Shown one piece after another: positions 20,879-29,721 of a stretch of DNA of 64,000 bases. This DNA is from Parafrigoribacterium_A sp035571875 (GTDB taxonomy: Bacteria; Actinomycetota; Actinomycetes; Actinomycetales; Microbacteriaceae): NCBI GenBank assembly GCA_035571875.1, contig DATNBR010000041.1:1-64000 (forward strand), in the 5' to 3' direction. Position numbers and translations under genes: made by a program. The notes beneath the pieces were generated by a model. It had not been told where the DNA came from, ran no database searches, and was given only the letters and a program-made list of their open reading frames with translations. How positions within the stretch are numbered: position 1 is the stretch's first letter; each line of letters opens with the position of its first letter.

Positions 20879-21109
20879 TTAGGCGTCGCCGCGCCTGCTG
20901 AGGTCGGCGATGACACCCTCGGCCTCTGCGACCGCGCTGCGGAGCTCCGCCTCGCGCGCCTTGTAGCCCTCGATGACGGCGTCACCGAACTCGCGGGCCT
21001 TGCTGTCCACATCCTCGAAGAAGGCGCGACCCTGCGGGGTCTTGTTGACCTGATGCGCCGCGTAGAACCCGATTCCAACGCCGACGACCAGCCACAGGAT
21101 GTTCTTCAT
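20879..21109 (-). CDS. Small single-pass membrane protein, function unknown
   Basis: 76 residues. The N-terminus MKNILWLVVGVGIGFYAAHQV is a glycine-containing transmembrane helix. The rest is a charged helical segment (FFEDVDSKAREFGDAVIEGY, KAREAELRSAVAEAEG) that could form a coiled coil facing the cytoplasm. This layout resembles YtxH-like small proteins, but I do not recognise the family with confidence. AAGGAG lies eight bases before the ATG. It lies between the rpsD terminator and alaS, so it appears to be the first gene of the alaS transcript. Confidence 0.8.
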   Translation of the reverse strand: MKNILWLVVGVGIGFYAAHQVNKTPQGRAFFEDVDSKAREFGDAVIEGYKAREAELRSAVAEAEGVIADLSRRGDA

Positions 21110-21216
21110 GTCAACTGCTCCTTGAGTGAGTGTGTTGTGTACGAATAGCGGAATTCAAGCTTACTTCGTGACGGTGAGGCGCTCCGATAAGAGAATGTCG
21201 CTCGCACCGAACGCAA

Positions 21217-21246
21217 AGAGCGGGCCGCCCGAGGGCGACCCGCTCT
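21217..21246 (-). terminator. Hairpin terminator after rpsD
   Basis: Read on minus, AGAGCGGGTCGCCC and GGGCGGCCCGCTCT form a 14-base stem with one mismatch around a two-base TC loop, followed by a short T run (TTTGCG). It begins 43 bases after the rpsD stop and separates rpsD from the small membrane gene and alaS. Confidence 0.75.
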
Positions 21247-21288
21247 AAACTACCCGCTTGCCGGGTGGTGCCGCAGGGCACCGCTCGA

Positions 21289-21918
21289 CTAGCGAGCCGC
21301 GTAGTACTCGACGACGAGCTGGACTTCACAGGTCACCGGGACCTCGGCGCGCTTGGGGCGACGCACGAGCCGGGCCTGGAGCTTGTCGATCTCGACCTCG
21401 AGGTAACCCGGGGTCTTCGGCAGAACGTCGACGTGACCACCGGCGGCGGCGACCTGGAATGGCTCCATGCCCTCGCTCTTGGCGTGCACGTGAACGAGCT
21501 GGCCCGGCTTCACGCGGAACGACGGGCGGTCAACACGCTGGCCGTCGACGAGGATGTGACGGTGCACGATCATCTGGCGGGCCTGCGCTGTGGTGCGGGC
21601 GATGGCCGAGCGAACGAGGATCGCGTCGAGACGCATCTCGAGCAACTCCACCAGGTTCTCACCGGTCAGGCCCTCGGCGCGGCGCGCCTCCTGGAAGATG
21701 ATCTTCAGCTGCGCCTCACGGATGCCGTACTGGGCACGCAGGCGCTGCTTCTCACGCAGACGGACGGCGTAGTCGCTGTCGGTCTTGCGCTTGGTGCGGC
21801 CGTGCTCCCCTGGTGGGTACGGACGCTTTTCGAATCCCTTTGCCGCCTTGGGGGTGAGCGGGATGCCCAACGCCCGCGACAGGCGGGTCTTGCTACGTGT
21901 ACGTGACTTGGTAGACAC
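21289..21918 (-). CDS. rpsD: 30S ribosomal protein S4
   Basis: Primary 16S rRNA-binding protein that nucleates 30S assembly. The 209-residue product has the basic N-terminus (STKSRTRSKTRLSRALGIPL) and RPYPPGEHGRTKRK. An S4 RNA-binding domain follows (MRLDAILVRSAIARTTAQAR, MIVHRHILVDGQRVD). The start is GTG at 21918, preceded by GAAAGGAAACC; upstream in-frame codons lack a ribosome-binding site. It stands alone as a lone rpsD unit, not in the alpha operon, as is common in some Actinobacteria, and is followed by its own terminator. Confidence 0.97.
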   Translation of the reverse strand: MSTKSRTRSKTRLSRALGIPLTPKAAKGFEKRPYPPGEHGRTKRKTDSDYAVRLREKQRLRAQYGIREAQLKIIFQEARRAEGLTGENLVELLEMRLDAILVRSAIARTTAQARQMIVHRHILVDGQRVDRPSFRVKPGQLVHVHAKSEGMEPFQVAAAGGHVDVLPKTPGYLEVEIDKLQARLVRRPKRAEVPVTCEVQLVVEYYAAR

Positions 21919-22108
21919 GGTTTCCTTTCGGTACAAAATCATCGGTCTTCGGCAGTGTGTCGGCACGCAGGCGTACCAACACGAAAGAAGAGGGATGTGC
22001 CACGGGTACCGCTCGGCTAAAGAACGCTTCCCCTCCATCGAGAGTCTCGCAGCAGCCGCGCGCAAGACACCCGTGTAGGCGAGTCAATGCTAACAGATGG
22101 CGCCGGTG

Positions 22109-23440
22109 CTACTCGCCGCGAATGATCCGTCGAAGTTTCTCGAGTCTGGCGCCGATCTCACGCTCGTTGCCGTGTTCCGTCGGTGAGTAATACGTGGTGT
22201 CGCGAAGCGCGTCGGGCAGGTACTGCTGCTTGACGACCCCGAGGTCCGAATCGTGCGAATACCGATAGCCCTTGCCGTGACCGAGTCGCTTGGCACCGGC
22301 ATAGTGGGCGTCACGCAGGTGCTTTGGCACTCGACCGATCTTTCCCGCGCGCACATCGGCGAGTGCCGCGTCGATGCCGAGGTACGCCGCATTGGACTTC
22401 GGTGCGGTCGCGAGATAGACGACGGCCTCCGCGAGCGGGATGCGGCCCTCCGGCATGCCGATGTACTGCACCGCGTCGGCCGCGGCGATCGCGACGAGAA
22501 GCGCTTGCGGGTCGGCCATTCCCACGTCTTCCGATGCGGAGACGATGATGCGCCTCGCGATGAAGCGCGGGTCCTCCCCTGCCTCGATCATGCGCGCGAG
22601 GTAGTGCAGTGCGGCGTCCACGTCGGAGCCTCGCACAGACTTGATGAACGCGCTGATCACGTCATAGTGCTCATCGCCGTTTCGGTCGTAACGCAGCAGT
22701 GCCCGGTCCACGGCGAGAGCCACGGTCTCGGCGAGCACGACCGGCTTGCCGTCGGTGCTGGTCGACGTCGCCGACAGCGCGGCCGCCTCGAGCGCGGTCA
22801 GCGCTCGACGCGCGTCCCCAGAAGCGAGACGGATGATCGCGGCCCGAGCCTCGGGGTCGAGCACGATTCGATCGTCGAGTCCTCGCGGGTCGGTCACGGC
22901 GCGGTCAACGAGGATGCCGAGGTCGTCGTCACTCAACGCTTCGAGCGTGAGCAGAAGTGAGCGCGAGAGGAGTGGAGAGATGACCGAGAACGAGGGGTTC
23001 TCGGTCGTCGCTGCGACGAGGATGACCCAGCCGTTTTCGACGCCGGGCAGCAATGCGTCCTGCTGCGCCTTGGAGAAGCGATGGATCTCGTCGAGGAACA
23101 GAACGGTGGAGACGCCATACAGGTCGCGAGACGACATGGCGTTCTCCATGACCTCGCGCACATCCTTGACTCCGGCGTTGACAGCCGAGAGTTCGACGAA
23201 CTTGCGGCCGGAACTGTGGGCGATGGCCTGTGCGAGCGTGGTCTTACCCGTGCCAGGCGGGCCCCAGAGGATGACCGAGGCCGAGCCCTGTTCGCCGCTC
23301 TTATCTGAGGCGAGGCTCACGAGCGGCGAACCGGGCGTGAGCAGATGACGCTGACCCGCGACTTCGTCGAGGCTCCGAGGGCGCATGCGCACCGCGAGCG
23401 GCGTCGCGCCGGCGCGCAGGCCGAGCTGGGCATCCACCAT
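22109..23440 (-). CDS. rarA: Replication-associated recombination protein A (RarA/MgsA AAA+ ATPase)
   Basis: AAA+ ATPase acting at stalled replication forks, related to clamp-loader subunits. The 443-residue protein has RMRPRSLDEVAGQRHLL, Walker A GPPGTGKTTLAQA near residue 55, Walker B FLDEIHRFSKAQQD, and sensor TTENPSFSVISPLLSR. The C-terminal tetramerisation region contains DVDAALHYLARMIEAGEDPRFIARR and NAAYLGIDAALADVR. ATG at 23440 is chosen because the longer frame has no homology upstream. It is divergent from the cyclophilin gene. Confidence 0.94.
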   Translation of the reverse strand: MVDAQLGLRAGATPLAVRMRPRSLDEVAGQRHLLTPGSPLVSLASDKSGEQGSASVILWGPPGTGKTTLAQAIAHSSGRKFVELSAVNAGVKDVREVMENAMSSRDLYGVSTVLFLDEIHRFSKAQQDALLPGVENGWVILVAATTENPSFSVISPLLSRSLLLTLEALSDDDLGILVDRAVTDPRGLDDRIVLDPEARAAIIRLASGDARRALTALEAAALSATSTSTDGKPVVLAETVALAVDRALLRYDRNGDEHYDVISAFIKSVRGSDVDAALHYLARMIEAGEDPRFIARRIIVSASEDVGMADPQALLVAIAAADAVQYIGMPEGRIPLAEAVVYLATAPKSNAAYLGIDAALADVRAGKIGRVPKHLRDAHYAGAKRLGHGKGYRYSHDSDLGVVKQQYLPDALRDTTYYSPTEHGNEREIGARLEKLRRIIRGE

Positions 23441-23514
23441 AGAATCAATGCTAGTTGGCGGTGCTGACAGCTCCGCGTGCTCCCCAGACCGAATCGAGAC
23501 CCGACGGAGGATCC

Positions 23515-24342
23515 GTGGCACCGAGCAAGAATGCCGAGCGCGAAGCACGCGAGGCACGCGATCGGCTGCGACGGTACAACGCCCGTCAGACGGTGCATGC
23601 TCGACAGATCAGGCGCCGCCGCCGTGACAACCTTTTTGCGGTCGCAGGCATCATCGTCGTGGCCGCCATCGCGACGGTCACGCAGGTCGCCTACTTCAGC
23701 ACCGGCCCGGGCAGGACCGTGGCCAAGCCGAGCCCTTCCGCCACGGCCACCCCTTCGGCGAGCAGCACTCCAGCGGCAGGCAGCAATGTGGGAGATGTGC
23801 CGGCCTCGACGATCGCGGAGGGCCGCACCTGGACCGGATCCCTCGAACTCAACAGTGTGAAGCTCGGCATCGAGCTCTTTGGCGACCGCGCACCGCAGGC
23901 GACGTCGGTCTTCATCTCGCTCGCTCGCGACGGTTTCTACACGACGACGGGCAGCACCTGCCACCGCCTGACGACGAGCGAGACAGCGAAGCTCATCCAG
24001 TGCGGGTCGCCGAAGGGCGACGGCACGGGCGACGTCGGATTTAGCTTCGGCCCTCTGGAAAATGTGCCGGCCAACGGCGTCTACCCTGCCGGCACGATTG
24101 CAATGGCTCGAAGCGCGGACCCGTACAGCCAGAGCAGCCAGTTCTTCATCACCTATGCCGACACGACACTGGACGCCTCGACCGGCGGCTACACCGTGTT
24201 CGGCAAGGTCACGAGCGGGCTGGACTCCTTCATTTCCGAAATAGCCGAGGCGGGCGTCGCCGGGGGTTCAACGGCGACGAGCAGTCCGACCGATGGTCCG
24301 CCCGCCGTGGCAACCAAGATCACGAACGTCACCGTAAAGTAG
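23515..24342 (+). CDS. Membrane-anchored cyclophilin-type peptidyl-prolyl isomerase
   Basis: Probably assists folding of exported proteins by proline isomerisation. The 275-residue product has a basic cytoplasmic N-terminus and one transmembrane helix at about residues 40-62 (LFAVAGIIVVAAIATVTQVA). A Ser/Thr/Pro/Ala linker follows, then a cyclophilin domain from about residue 105. The core HRLTTSE, KLIQCGSPKGDGTG and SSQFFITYADT are visible, while the usual Trp of eukaryotic cyclophilins is absent (GGYTVFGKV), as in many bacterial forms. The start is GTG with GGAGG four bases upstream; an in-frame TTG 60 bases earlier is less likely. Confidence 0.88.
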   Translation: MAPSKNAEREAREARDRLRRYNARQTVHARQIRRRRRDNLFAVAGIIVVAAIATVTQVAYFSTGPGRTVAKPSPSATATPSASSTPAAGSNVGDVPASTIAEGRTWTGSLELNSVKLGIELFGDRAPQATSVFISLARDGFYTTTGSTCHRLTTSETAKLIQCGSPKGDGTGDVGFSFGPLENVPANGVYPAGTIAMARSADPYSQSSQFFITYADTTLDASTGGYTVFGKVTSGLDSFISEIAEAGVAGGSTATSSPTDGPPAVATKITNVTVK

Positions 24343-24434
24343 GCAGTTCCCCTGGCCCTGGACTCTCGGCCGGGGTGCAATAGGCTTGTCCCCGGTCGTG
24401 GACACCGTATGACCCGAGCAGCAAGGTGAGGCAC

Positions 24435-25664
24435 TTGGCAGCGAACGAGCAGGCTCCTTGGGGCCGCGTTGATGAGACGAGAACCGTCTTCGTGCGCGAG
24501 GCGGATGGCGAACGTGCGGTCGGGCAGTTTCCCGACGGAACAGCGGAAGAGGCGCTCGCCTACTTCGAGCGCAAGTTCACCGAGCTCGCCGGCCAGGTGA
24601 CGCTGCTCGAGCAACGCATCAAACGCGGCACGGCCGCTTCTGACGTCGCGAAGACGATCGCTTCGCTCAAGGCGACCATCTCTACCGCGAACGCCGTCGG
24701 TGACCTCGCTTCGCTCGAAGCACGACTGGATGCGCTCGGCGGCGCCGTGGGCGAGCTCACCGAGAAGCAGAGCGCTGAGGCCAAGGCCGCGCTGGAGGCC
24801 GCTCTCGCTGAGCGCGAGGCGCTCGTGGTCGAGGCGGAGAAACTCGCCGCACAGGATCCGGCCAAGGCACAATGGAAGCAGCTCAGCGCCAGCCTCGATG
24901 ACATCTTCGCCCGCTGGCAGAAGCACCAGGCCGAGGGGCCGAGGCTCCCCAAGAGCGAGGGCAACGAGTTGTGGAAGCGGTTCCGCGCCGCGCGCACCGT
25001 GATCGAGAGTAATCGCAAGACCTTCTTTGCCGAGCTCGATTCGGTACACCGAGATGCCCGTGCCAAGAAGCAGGAGCTGGTTCAGAAGGCCGAAGCGCTT
25101 GCCTCCCAGGGTGTCGCTGGTATTCCGGCGTATCGCGCGCTTCTCGAGAGCTGGAAACTGGCGGGCCGAGCAGGCAAGAAGTTCGACGACGCACTGTGGG
25201 CGAAGTTCAAGCTCGCGGGAGATGCGCTCTACGCCGCCAAGTCAGAGCTCGATGCTCGTGACAACGAGGAGTTCGCCGCGAACCTCGAACTCAAGCTCGC
25301 ACTTCTCACCGAGGCCGAACCGCTGCTCACGGAGACTGACCGGGTCAAGGCGCGGGAAGCGCTGCTCTCGATTCAGCAGCGCTGGGACGCAATCGGCAAG
25401 GTTCCCCGCGACAAGGTACGCACGATCGAGGATCGCCTTCGCAAGGTCGAGACGGCCGTGCGCAAGCTCGATGAGGAGCACTGGCAGAAGAGCAACCCCG
25501 AACGCATCGCCCGTTCGGAGGGGCTGGCGAGCCAGTTGCAGGATGCCATCGCGAAGCTCGAGAGAGAGCTCGCCGAGGCGAAGGCCCAGGGCGACGAGCG
25601 CAAGACGCGCGAAGCGCAGGAGGCCCTCGACGCCCGCAAGGTCTGGCTGGACGCGCTCGGCTGA
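24435..25664 (+). CDS. DUF349 domain-containing coiled-coil protein
   Basis: Function not established. The product of about 409 residues is mostly helical and charged, with long Glu/Lys/Ala-rich segments. Repeated DUF349-type units are recognisable by W-x-x-L/I patterns: KAQWKQLSASLDDIFARWQK, RALLESWKLAGRAGKKFDDA, LLSIQQRWDAIGKVPRDK. No signal or membrane segment is visible. TTG at 24435 (LAANEQAPWG) is chosen because AAGGTGAGG lies just upstream; a GTG at 24426 lies inside that Shine-Dalgarno stretch. It lies between the cyclophilin and AbiEi-like genes. Confidence 0.82.
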   Translation: MAANEQAPWGRVDETRTVFVREADGERAVGQFPDGTAEEALAYFERKFTELAGQVTLLEQRIKRGTAASDVAKTIASLKATISTANAVGDLASLEARLDALGGAVGELTEKQSAEAKAALEAALAEREALVVEAEKLAAQDPAKAQWKQLSASLDDIFARWQKHQAEGPRLPKSEGNELWKRFRAARTVIESNRKTFFAELDSVHRDARAKKQELVQKAEALASQGVAGIPAYRALLESWKLAGRAGKKFDDALWAKFKLAGDALYAAKSELDARDNEEFAANLELKLALLTEAEPLLTETDRVKAREALLSIQQRWDAIGKVPRDKVRTIEDRLRKVETAVRKLDEEHWQKSNPERIARSEGLASQLQDAIAKLERELAEAKAQGDERKTREAQEALDARKVWLDALG

Positions 25665-25758
25665 CTCCCGGCCGCGCCACCTTGTCCACAGTCGTCCGAC
25701 TGTGCACAGGTTGCGGCTCGCGCCACGATCGTGGCGACGGCTCGTGCACGATGGTCGC

Positions 25759-26325
25759 ATGGTGATTCGATCCCGAGTTCTCTCCCCCACGCTCTGCGGC
25801 TCCGACCTCCCGATCGCGGAACTCTGCGCGGCACGCCTCGATGGCGAGGTCGTTGCGGTGGCGGAGTGTTTCAGCCCGGTTGACGAACCGGACGACGCCC
25901 AGCACCGGGCGCGCGCCCTCGCCGTGAGCATCCCGGGACGCCTGATCGCGGAGCGCTTCTCCGCGGCCTGGGTGTTTGGTGCCTGTGACCTTCCGCCGAA
26001 CCGTCAGCAGTTCTGCGCCGACTCGGGCGCACGCATCTGTCTGCCGGGCTCGAGCCGACACGAGGTGCGCGAGGTCGTGATCGACGACCGCGAGATCCTC
26101 ACCATCGCCGGACTGCGGCTCACCACGCCCGTCAGGACAGCAGTGGACATCGCCCGCTCCAGTTCTGAGTTCGGACCGGTGGAGCGACGGGTCGTGCGCG
26201 CGCTGATGTTGCTCGGTGGCTTCGATGCGGCAGAGTGCGCGGCGTCGATGAACTGGCGGCGCAATCTGCCCGGAAAGCATCTCGCGATGACGCGCATCCG
26301 AGAGTCTGCGGGTCTCGCCGCTTGA
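25759..26325 (+). CDS. AbiEi-like (type IV antitoxin family) protein, no toxin partner visible
   Basis: 188 residues. The C-terminal half reads REILTIAGLRLTTPVRTAVD and IARSS, a pattern I associate with the AbiEi antitoxin C-terminal domain common in actinobacterial genomes. The N-terminal winged-helix part seen in full-length members appears short or diverged. No AbiEii-type nucleotidyltransferase is encoded nearby, so a toxin-antitoxin role is doubtful. ATG at 25759 follows 94 bases after the DUF349 stop. It converges with rel, whose stop is six bases away. Confidence 0.6.
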   Translation: MVIRSRVLSPTLCGSDLPIAELCAARLDGEVVAVAECFSPVDEPDDAQHRARALAVSIPGRLIAERFSAAWVFGACDLPPNRQQFCADSGARICLPGSSRHEVREVVIDDREILTIAGLRLTTPVRTAVDIARSSSEFGPVERRVVRALMLLGGFDAAECAASMNWRRNLPGKHLAMTRIRESAGLAA

Positions 26326-26331
26326 GGTTCC

Positions 26332-28626
26332 TTAGCCGCCGGTGACCCGGTACACGTCGTACACGGCGTCGATGCGCCGCACCGCGTTGAGCACGCGGTC
26401 GAGGTGCGTGGTGTCACCCATCTCGAAGACGAAACGGCTGAGGGCCAGCCGGTCACTCGACGTCGACACGGTCGCCGAGAGGATATTCACGTGGCTCTCG
26501 GAGAGCACGCGGGTGACATCGGACAGCAGGCCGGAGCGGTCGAGGGCCTCTACCTGGATCTGCACCAGGAACAGACTCGACGAGGACGGAGCCCATTCCA
26601 CATCGATCATCCGCTCCGGCTCCGTCAGCAGCGACGCCACGTTGTGGCAGTCGGCCTGGTGAACAGACACGCCGGAGCCGCGCGTGACAAAGCCCACGAT
26701 CGCGTCACCCGGCACCGGGGTGCAGCACTTCGCCAGTTTCACGAGGATGTCGGGAGCACCGCGCACGAGAACGCCCGAGTCGCTGTTGCGAAGCTGGCGA
26801 CCGCGACCCTTGGTCGGGAACAGGGTCTCCGGGTCTTCGGTCTCCGCTTCTGTGTGGATCGACGCGAGGACCTTTTCGATGACGGACTGGGTGGAGACGT
26901 GACCCTCCCCGACGGCCGCGTACAGGGCCGAGACGTCGTCGTAGCGCATCTGCGCGGCGACCTCGCCGAACGAGTTCTGGTTCATCAACTTCTGCAGCGG
27001 CAGGTTCTGCTTGCGCATGGCGCGAGCGATCGCATCCTTACCCTGCTCGATCGCCTCATCACGGCGTTCCTTCGTGAACCACTGTTTGATCTTGTTGCGA
27101 GCCCTGGGACTCTTGACGAAGTTCAGCCAGTCCTGGCTGGGGCCGGCATCCGGATTCTTCGAGGTGAAGACTTCGACGACGTCGCCACTGTTGAGTGCCG
27201 TCTCGAGCGGCACGAGGCGGCCATTGACCTTCGAACCCATCGTGCGATGGCCGACCTCGGTGTGCACCGCGTAGGCGAAGTCCACGGGCGTCGCACCAGC
27301 GGGCAGGCCGATCACCTTGCCCTGCGGCGTGAAGACGTAGACCTCTTTTGCACCAATCTCGAAACGGAGGGAGTCAAGGAACTCGTTCGGGTCGGAGGTC
27401 TCGGCCTGCCAGTCCGTGATGTGTGCGAGCCACGCCATATCGGTGTCGCCGCTGAAGCCTCCTCCGGTGCTCTTGCCGTTGACCCGTTCCTTGTACTTCC
27501 AGTGCGCGGCGACGCCGAACTCCGCGCGCTGGTGCATCTCCTCTGTGCGGATCTGGATTTCGACCGCGCGGCCCTGAGGTCCGATCACGGTCGTGTGCAG
27601 CGACTGGTACAGGTTGAACTTGGGCGTGGCGATGTAGTCCTTGAAGCGGCCCGGGATCGGGTTCCACCTGGCGTGGATCGAGCCGAGCACGGCATAACAG
27701 TCGCGTACCGAGCCGACGAGCACCCGGATGCCGACGAGGTCATAGATCTCGTCGAATTCGCGACCACGCACGATCATCTTCTGATAGATGGAGTAGTACT
27801 GCTTGGGGCGACCGACGACCTTGCCCTTGATCTTCGCGGCCTTGAGATCATCACTCACGGCGTCAATGACCTGCTGTACGAATTCCTCGCGCTGCGGGGT
27901 GCGCTGCTTGACGAGACTCTCGATCTCCACGTAGAGCTTCGGATACAGAACCGCGAAGGAGAGGTCTTCCAGCTCCCACTTGATCGCCTGGATGCCGAGG
28001 CGGTGAGCGAGCGGCGCATAGATCTCGAGGGTCTCCTGCGCTTTTCGCGTGGCAGAGGCTGCGGGAACGAAGCCCCAGGTGCGAGCGTTGTGCAGCCTGT
28101 CCGCCAGCTTGATGACGAGCACCCTGATGTCTTTCGACATGGCGACGACCATCTTTCGCACGGTCTCCGCCTGGGCGCTGTCACCGTACTTGAGCTTGTC
28201 GAGCTTGGTGACGCCGTCGACGAGCATCGCGATCTCGTCACCGAAGTCGTGCCGCACCATGTCCAGCGTGTACTCGGTGTCTTCTACCGTGTCATGCAGG
28301 AGCGCGGCCGCGAGCGTCTTCGGTCCGATTCCGAGGTCGGCCAGAATCTGGGCGACGGCGACCGGATGCGTGATGTAGGGCTCGCCACTGCGTCGCAACT
28401 GCCCGCGGTGCGCGAGTTCGGCCGCGGCGTACGCGCGCTCGATGATACCGACATCCGCCTTGGGGTGGTGCGAACGCACCGTCTTGATCAGCCGATCGAC
28501 CGCGCCGGTCGGCTGCGCCTTCGAGAAGATGCGCGGCAGGAGCGTACGCAGGGACGCGGAGTTCTGGCCGTCGCGAGATTGGCCGCCGTCGTGCGTGGCA
28601 GGGTTCTGCGTTGCAGTTCCGGTCAT
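26332..28626 (-). CDS. rel: Bifunctional (p)ppGpp synthetase/hydrolase
   Basis: Makes and degrades the stringent alarmone. The 764-residue protein has an N-terminal hydrolase HD domain with HDTVED at residues 111-116 and a synthetase domain with RFKDYIATPKFNLYQSLHTT. The RFKD form is typical of bifunctional Rel rather than synthetase-only RelA. A TGS domain (EVYVFTPQGKVIGLPAGATP) and a C-terminal zinc-finger/ACT region (KCCTPVPGDAIVGF, SLFLVQIQVEALDRSGLLSD) follow. ATG at 28626 is preceded by GGGGAGGAG; a TTG 18 bases upstream is rejected. It is convergent with the AbiEi-like gene. Confidence 0.97.
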   Translation of the reverse strand: MTGTATQNPATHDGGQSRDGQNSASLRTLLPRIFSKAQPTGAVDRLIKTVRSHHPKADVGIIERAYAAAELAHRGQLRRSGEPYITHPVAVAQILADLGIGPKTLAAALLHDTVEDTEYTLDMVRHDFGDEIAMLVDGVTKLDKLKYGDSAQAETVRKMVVAMSKDIRVLVIKLADRLHNARTWGFVPAASATRKAQETLEIYAPLAHRLGIQAIKWELEDLSFAVLYPKLYVEIESLVKQRTPQREEFVQQVIDAVSDDLKAAKIKGKVVGRPKQYYSIYQKMIVRGREFDEIYDLVGIRVLVGSVRDCYAVLGSIHARWNPIPGRFKDYIATPKFNLYQSLHTTVIGPQGRAVEIQIRTEEMHQRAEFGVAAHWKYKERVNGKSTGGGFSGDTDMAWLAHITDWQAETSDPNEFLDSLRFEIGAKEVYVFTPQGKVIGLPAGATPVDFAYAVHTEVGHRTMGSKVNGRLVPLETALNSGDVVEVFTSKNPDAGPSQDWLNFVKSPRARNKIKQWFTKERRDEAIEQGKDAIARAMRKQNLPLQKLMNQNSFGEVAAQMRYDDVSALYAAVGEGHVSTQSVIEKVLASIHTEAETEDPETLFPTKGRGRQLRNSDSGVLVRGAPDILVKLAKCCTPVPGDAIVGFVTRGSGVSVHQADCHNVASLLTEPERMIDVEWAPSSSSLFLVQIQVEALDRSGLLSDVTRVLSESHVNILSATVSTSSDRLALSRFVFEMGDTTHLDRVLNAVRRIDAVYDVYRVTGG

Positions 28627-28731
28627 CGGCGCTCCTCCCCGCAACTGGTCAACACAGCCAAGCTAACACTCACTGCTGCAGCGTCGCCGCCCGTTCGCTC
28701 AGGGCGCGCAAGAGGAGTACGCGTGTCGCAC

Positions 28732-29721
28732 CTACTCGACGATGCTGGCCGCTCGAGCAGCCAGCACTCGCTTGTCCTTCTTCTTCACGGCCTCGTCGTA
28801 GCCGCGCAATTGCGCGTACAGCGGTGCCGCGATGAAGATCGTCGAATACGTTCCGACGAGGATACCGATGAACAGTGCGAGCGAGATGTCTCGCAGCGTG
28901 CCTGCGCCGAGAAGCAGCGCGCCGATGAAGAGGATGCCCGCGACGGGCAGGATCGCCACGACCGAGGTGTTGATCGACCTGACCAGGGTCTGGTTCACGG
29001 CGTAGTTCACCGATTCCGCGAAGGTGCGACGCGATTCTGATCCGTCTTCCATCGTGTTCTCGCGGATCTTGTCGAAGACCACCACGGTGTCGTAGAGCGA
29101 GTACCCGAGAATCGTGAGGAAGCCGATCACCGCCGCGGGAGTGACCTCGAAGCCGAGGATGCCGTAGAAGCCCGCCGTGATCACCAGGTCGTGCAGCAGA
29201 GCGACGATGGCCGAGAGCGACATCTTCCAGGTGCGGAAGTACAGCGCCATCACCACACCGGCGAGAAGCACGAAGACGATGAGACCGGTGATGGCCTGCC
29301 GCGTGATGTCCTGTCCCCAGGTAGCACCGATGAAGGACGTGGTGACCTTGTCGTTGCTCACGTTGTACGCCTTGGCGAGCGCGTCCTTGATCTCCACCGT
29401 CTGAGCGTCGGTCAGCTGGTCGGTCTGGATGCGCACCGAGTGGTCGCCGATGATGGTGACCTTGGGGTTCGCATTAGCCACGACACTCTGCACCGTGTCG
29501 GACGCCACAGACTGTTTGAGGTTCGAGGTCTGGGACACCTGGAACTGTGAACCGCCGCGGAATTCGATACCGAAGACGAATCCGCCGCGGATGACAGGCA
29601 CGATGATCGCGGTGAGGATCAGCAGCGCTGCCACGACGTACCAGACGTTGCGCTTGCCGACGATGTTGTACGAACGCTCACCCGTGTAGAGGTCGTTACC
29701 GAAGTTGGAGAAGCTGGCCAT
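28732..29721 (-). CDS. secF: Protein translocase subunit SecF
   Basis: Works with SecD to pull exported proteins through SecYEG using the proton motive force. The 329-residue protein has six predicted membrane segments, the first at about residues 27-45. A periplasmic domain opens GIEFRGGSQFQV, and the C-terminal conserved block includes LGYSLYDTVVVFDKIREN and RSINTSV. A cytoplasmic lysine-rich tail follows (AVKKKDKRVL). The ATG overlaps the secD stop by one base (TGATG), so translation is coupled. Confidence 0.97.
   Translation of the reverse strand: MASFSNFGNDLYTGERSYNIVGKRNVWYVVAALLILTAIIVPVIRGGFVFGIEFRGGSQFQVSQTSNLKQSVASDTVQSVVANANPKVTIIGDHSVRIQTDQLTDAQTVEIKDALAKAYNVSNDKVTTSFIGATWGQDITRQAITGLIVFVLLAGVVMALYFRTWKMSLSAIVALLHDLVITAGFYGILGFEVTPAAVIGFLTILGYSLYDTVVVFDKIRENTMEDGSESRRTFAESVNYAVNQTLVRSINTSVVAILPVAGILFIGALLLGAGTLRDISLALFIGILVGTYSTIFIAAPLYAQLRGYDEAVKKKDKRVLAARAASIVE

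Noticed and set aside
22066..22108. Extended rpsD start upstream of 21918
   Set aside because: The extra in-frame codons match no S4 sequence and lack a ribosome site, whereas GTG at 21918 has GAAAGG.
26404..29040. 878-codon plus-strand frame opposite rel and secF
   Set aside because: It crosses two real genes and their gap, has no family motif and is a codon-bias shadow.
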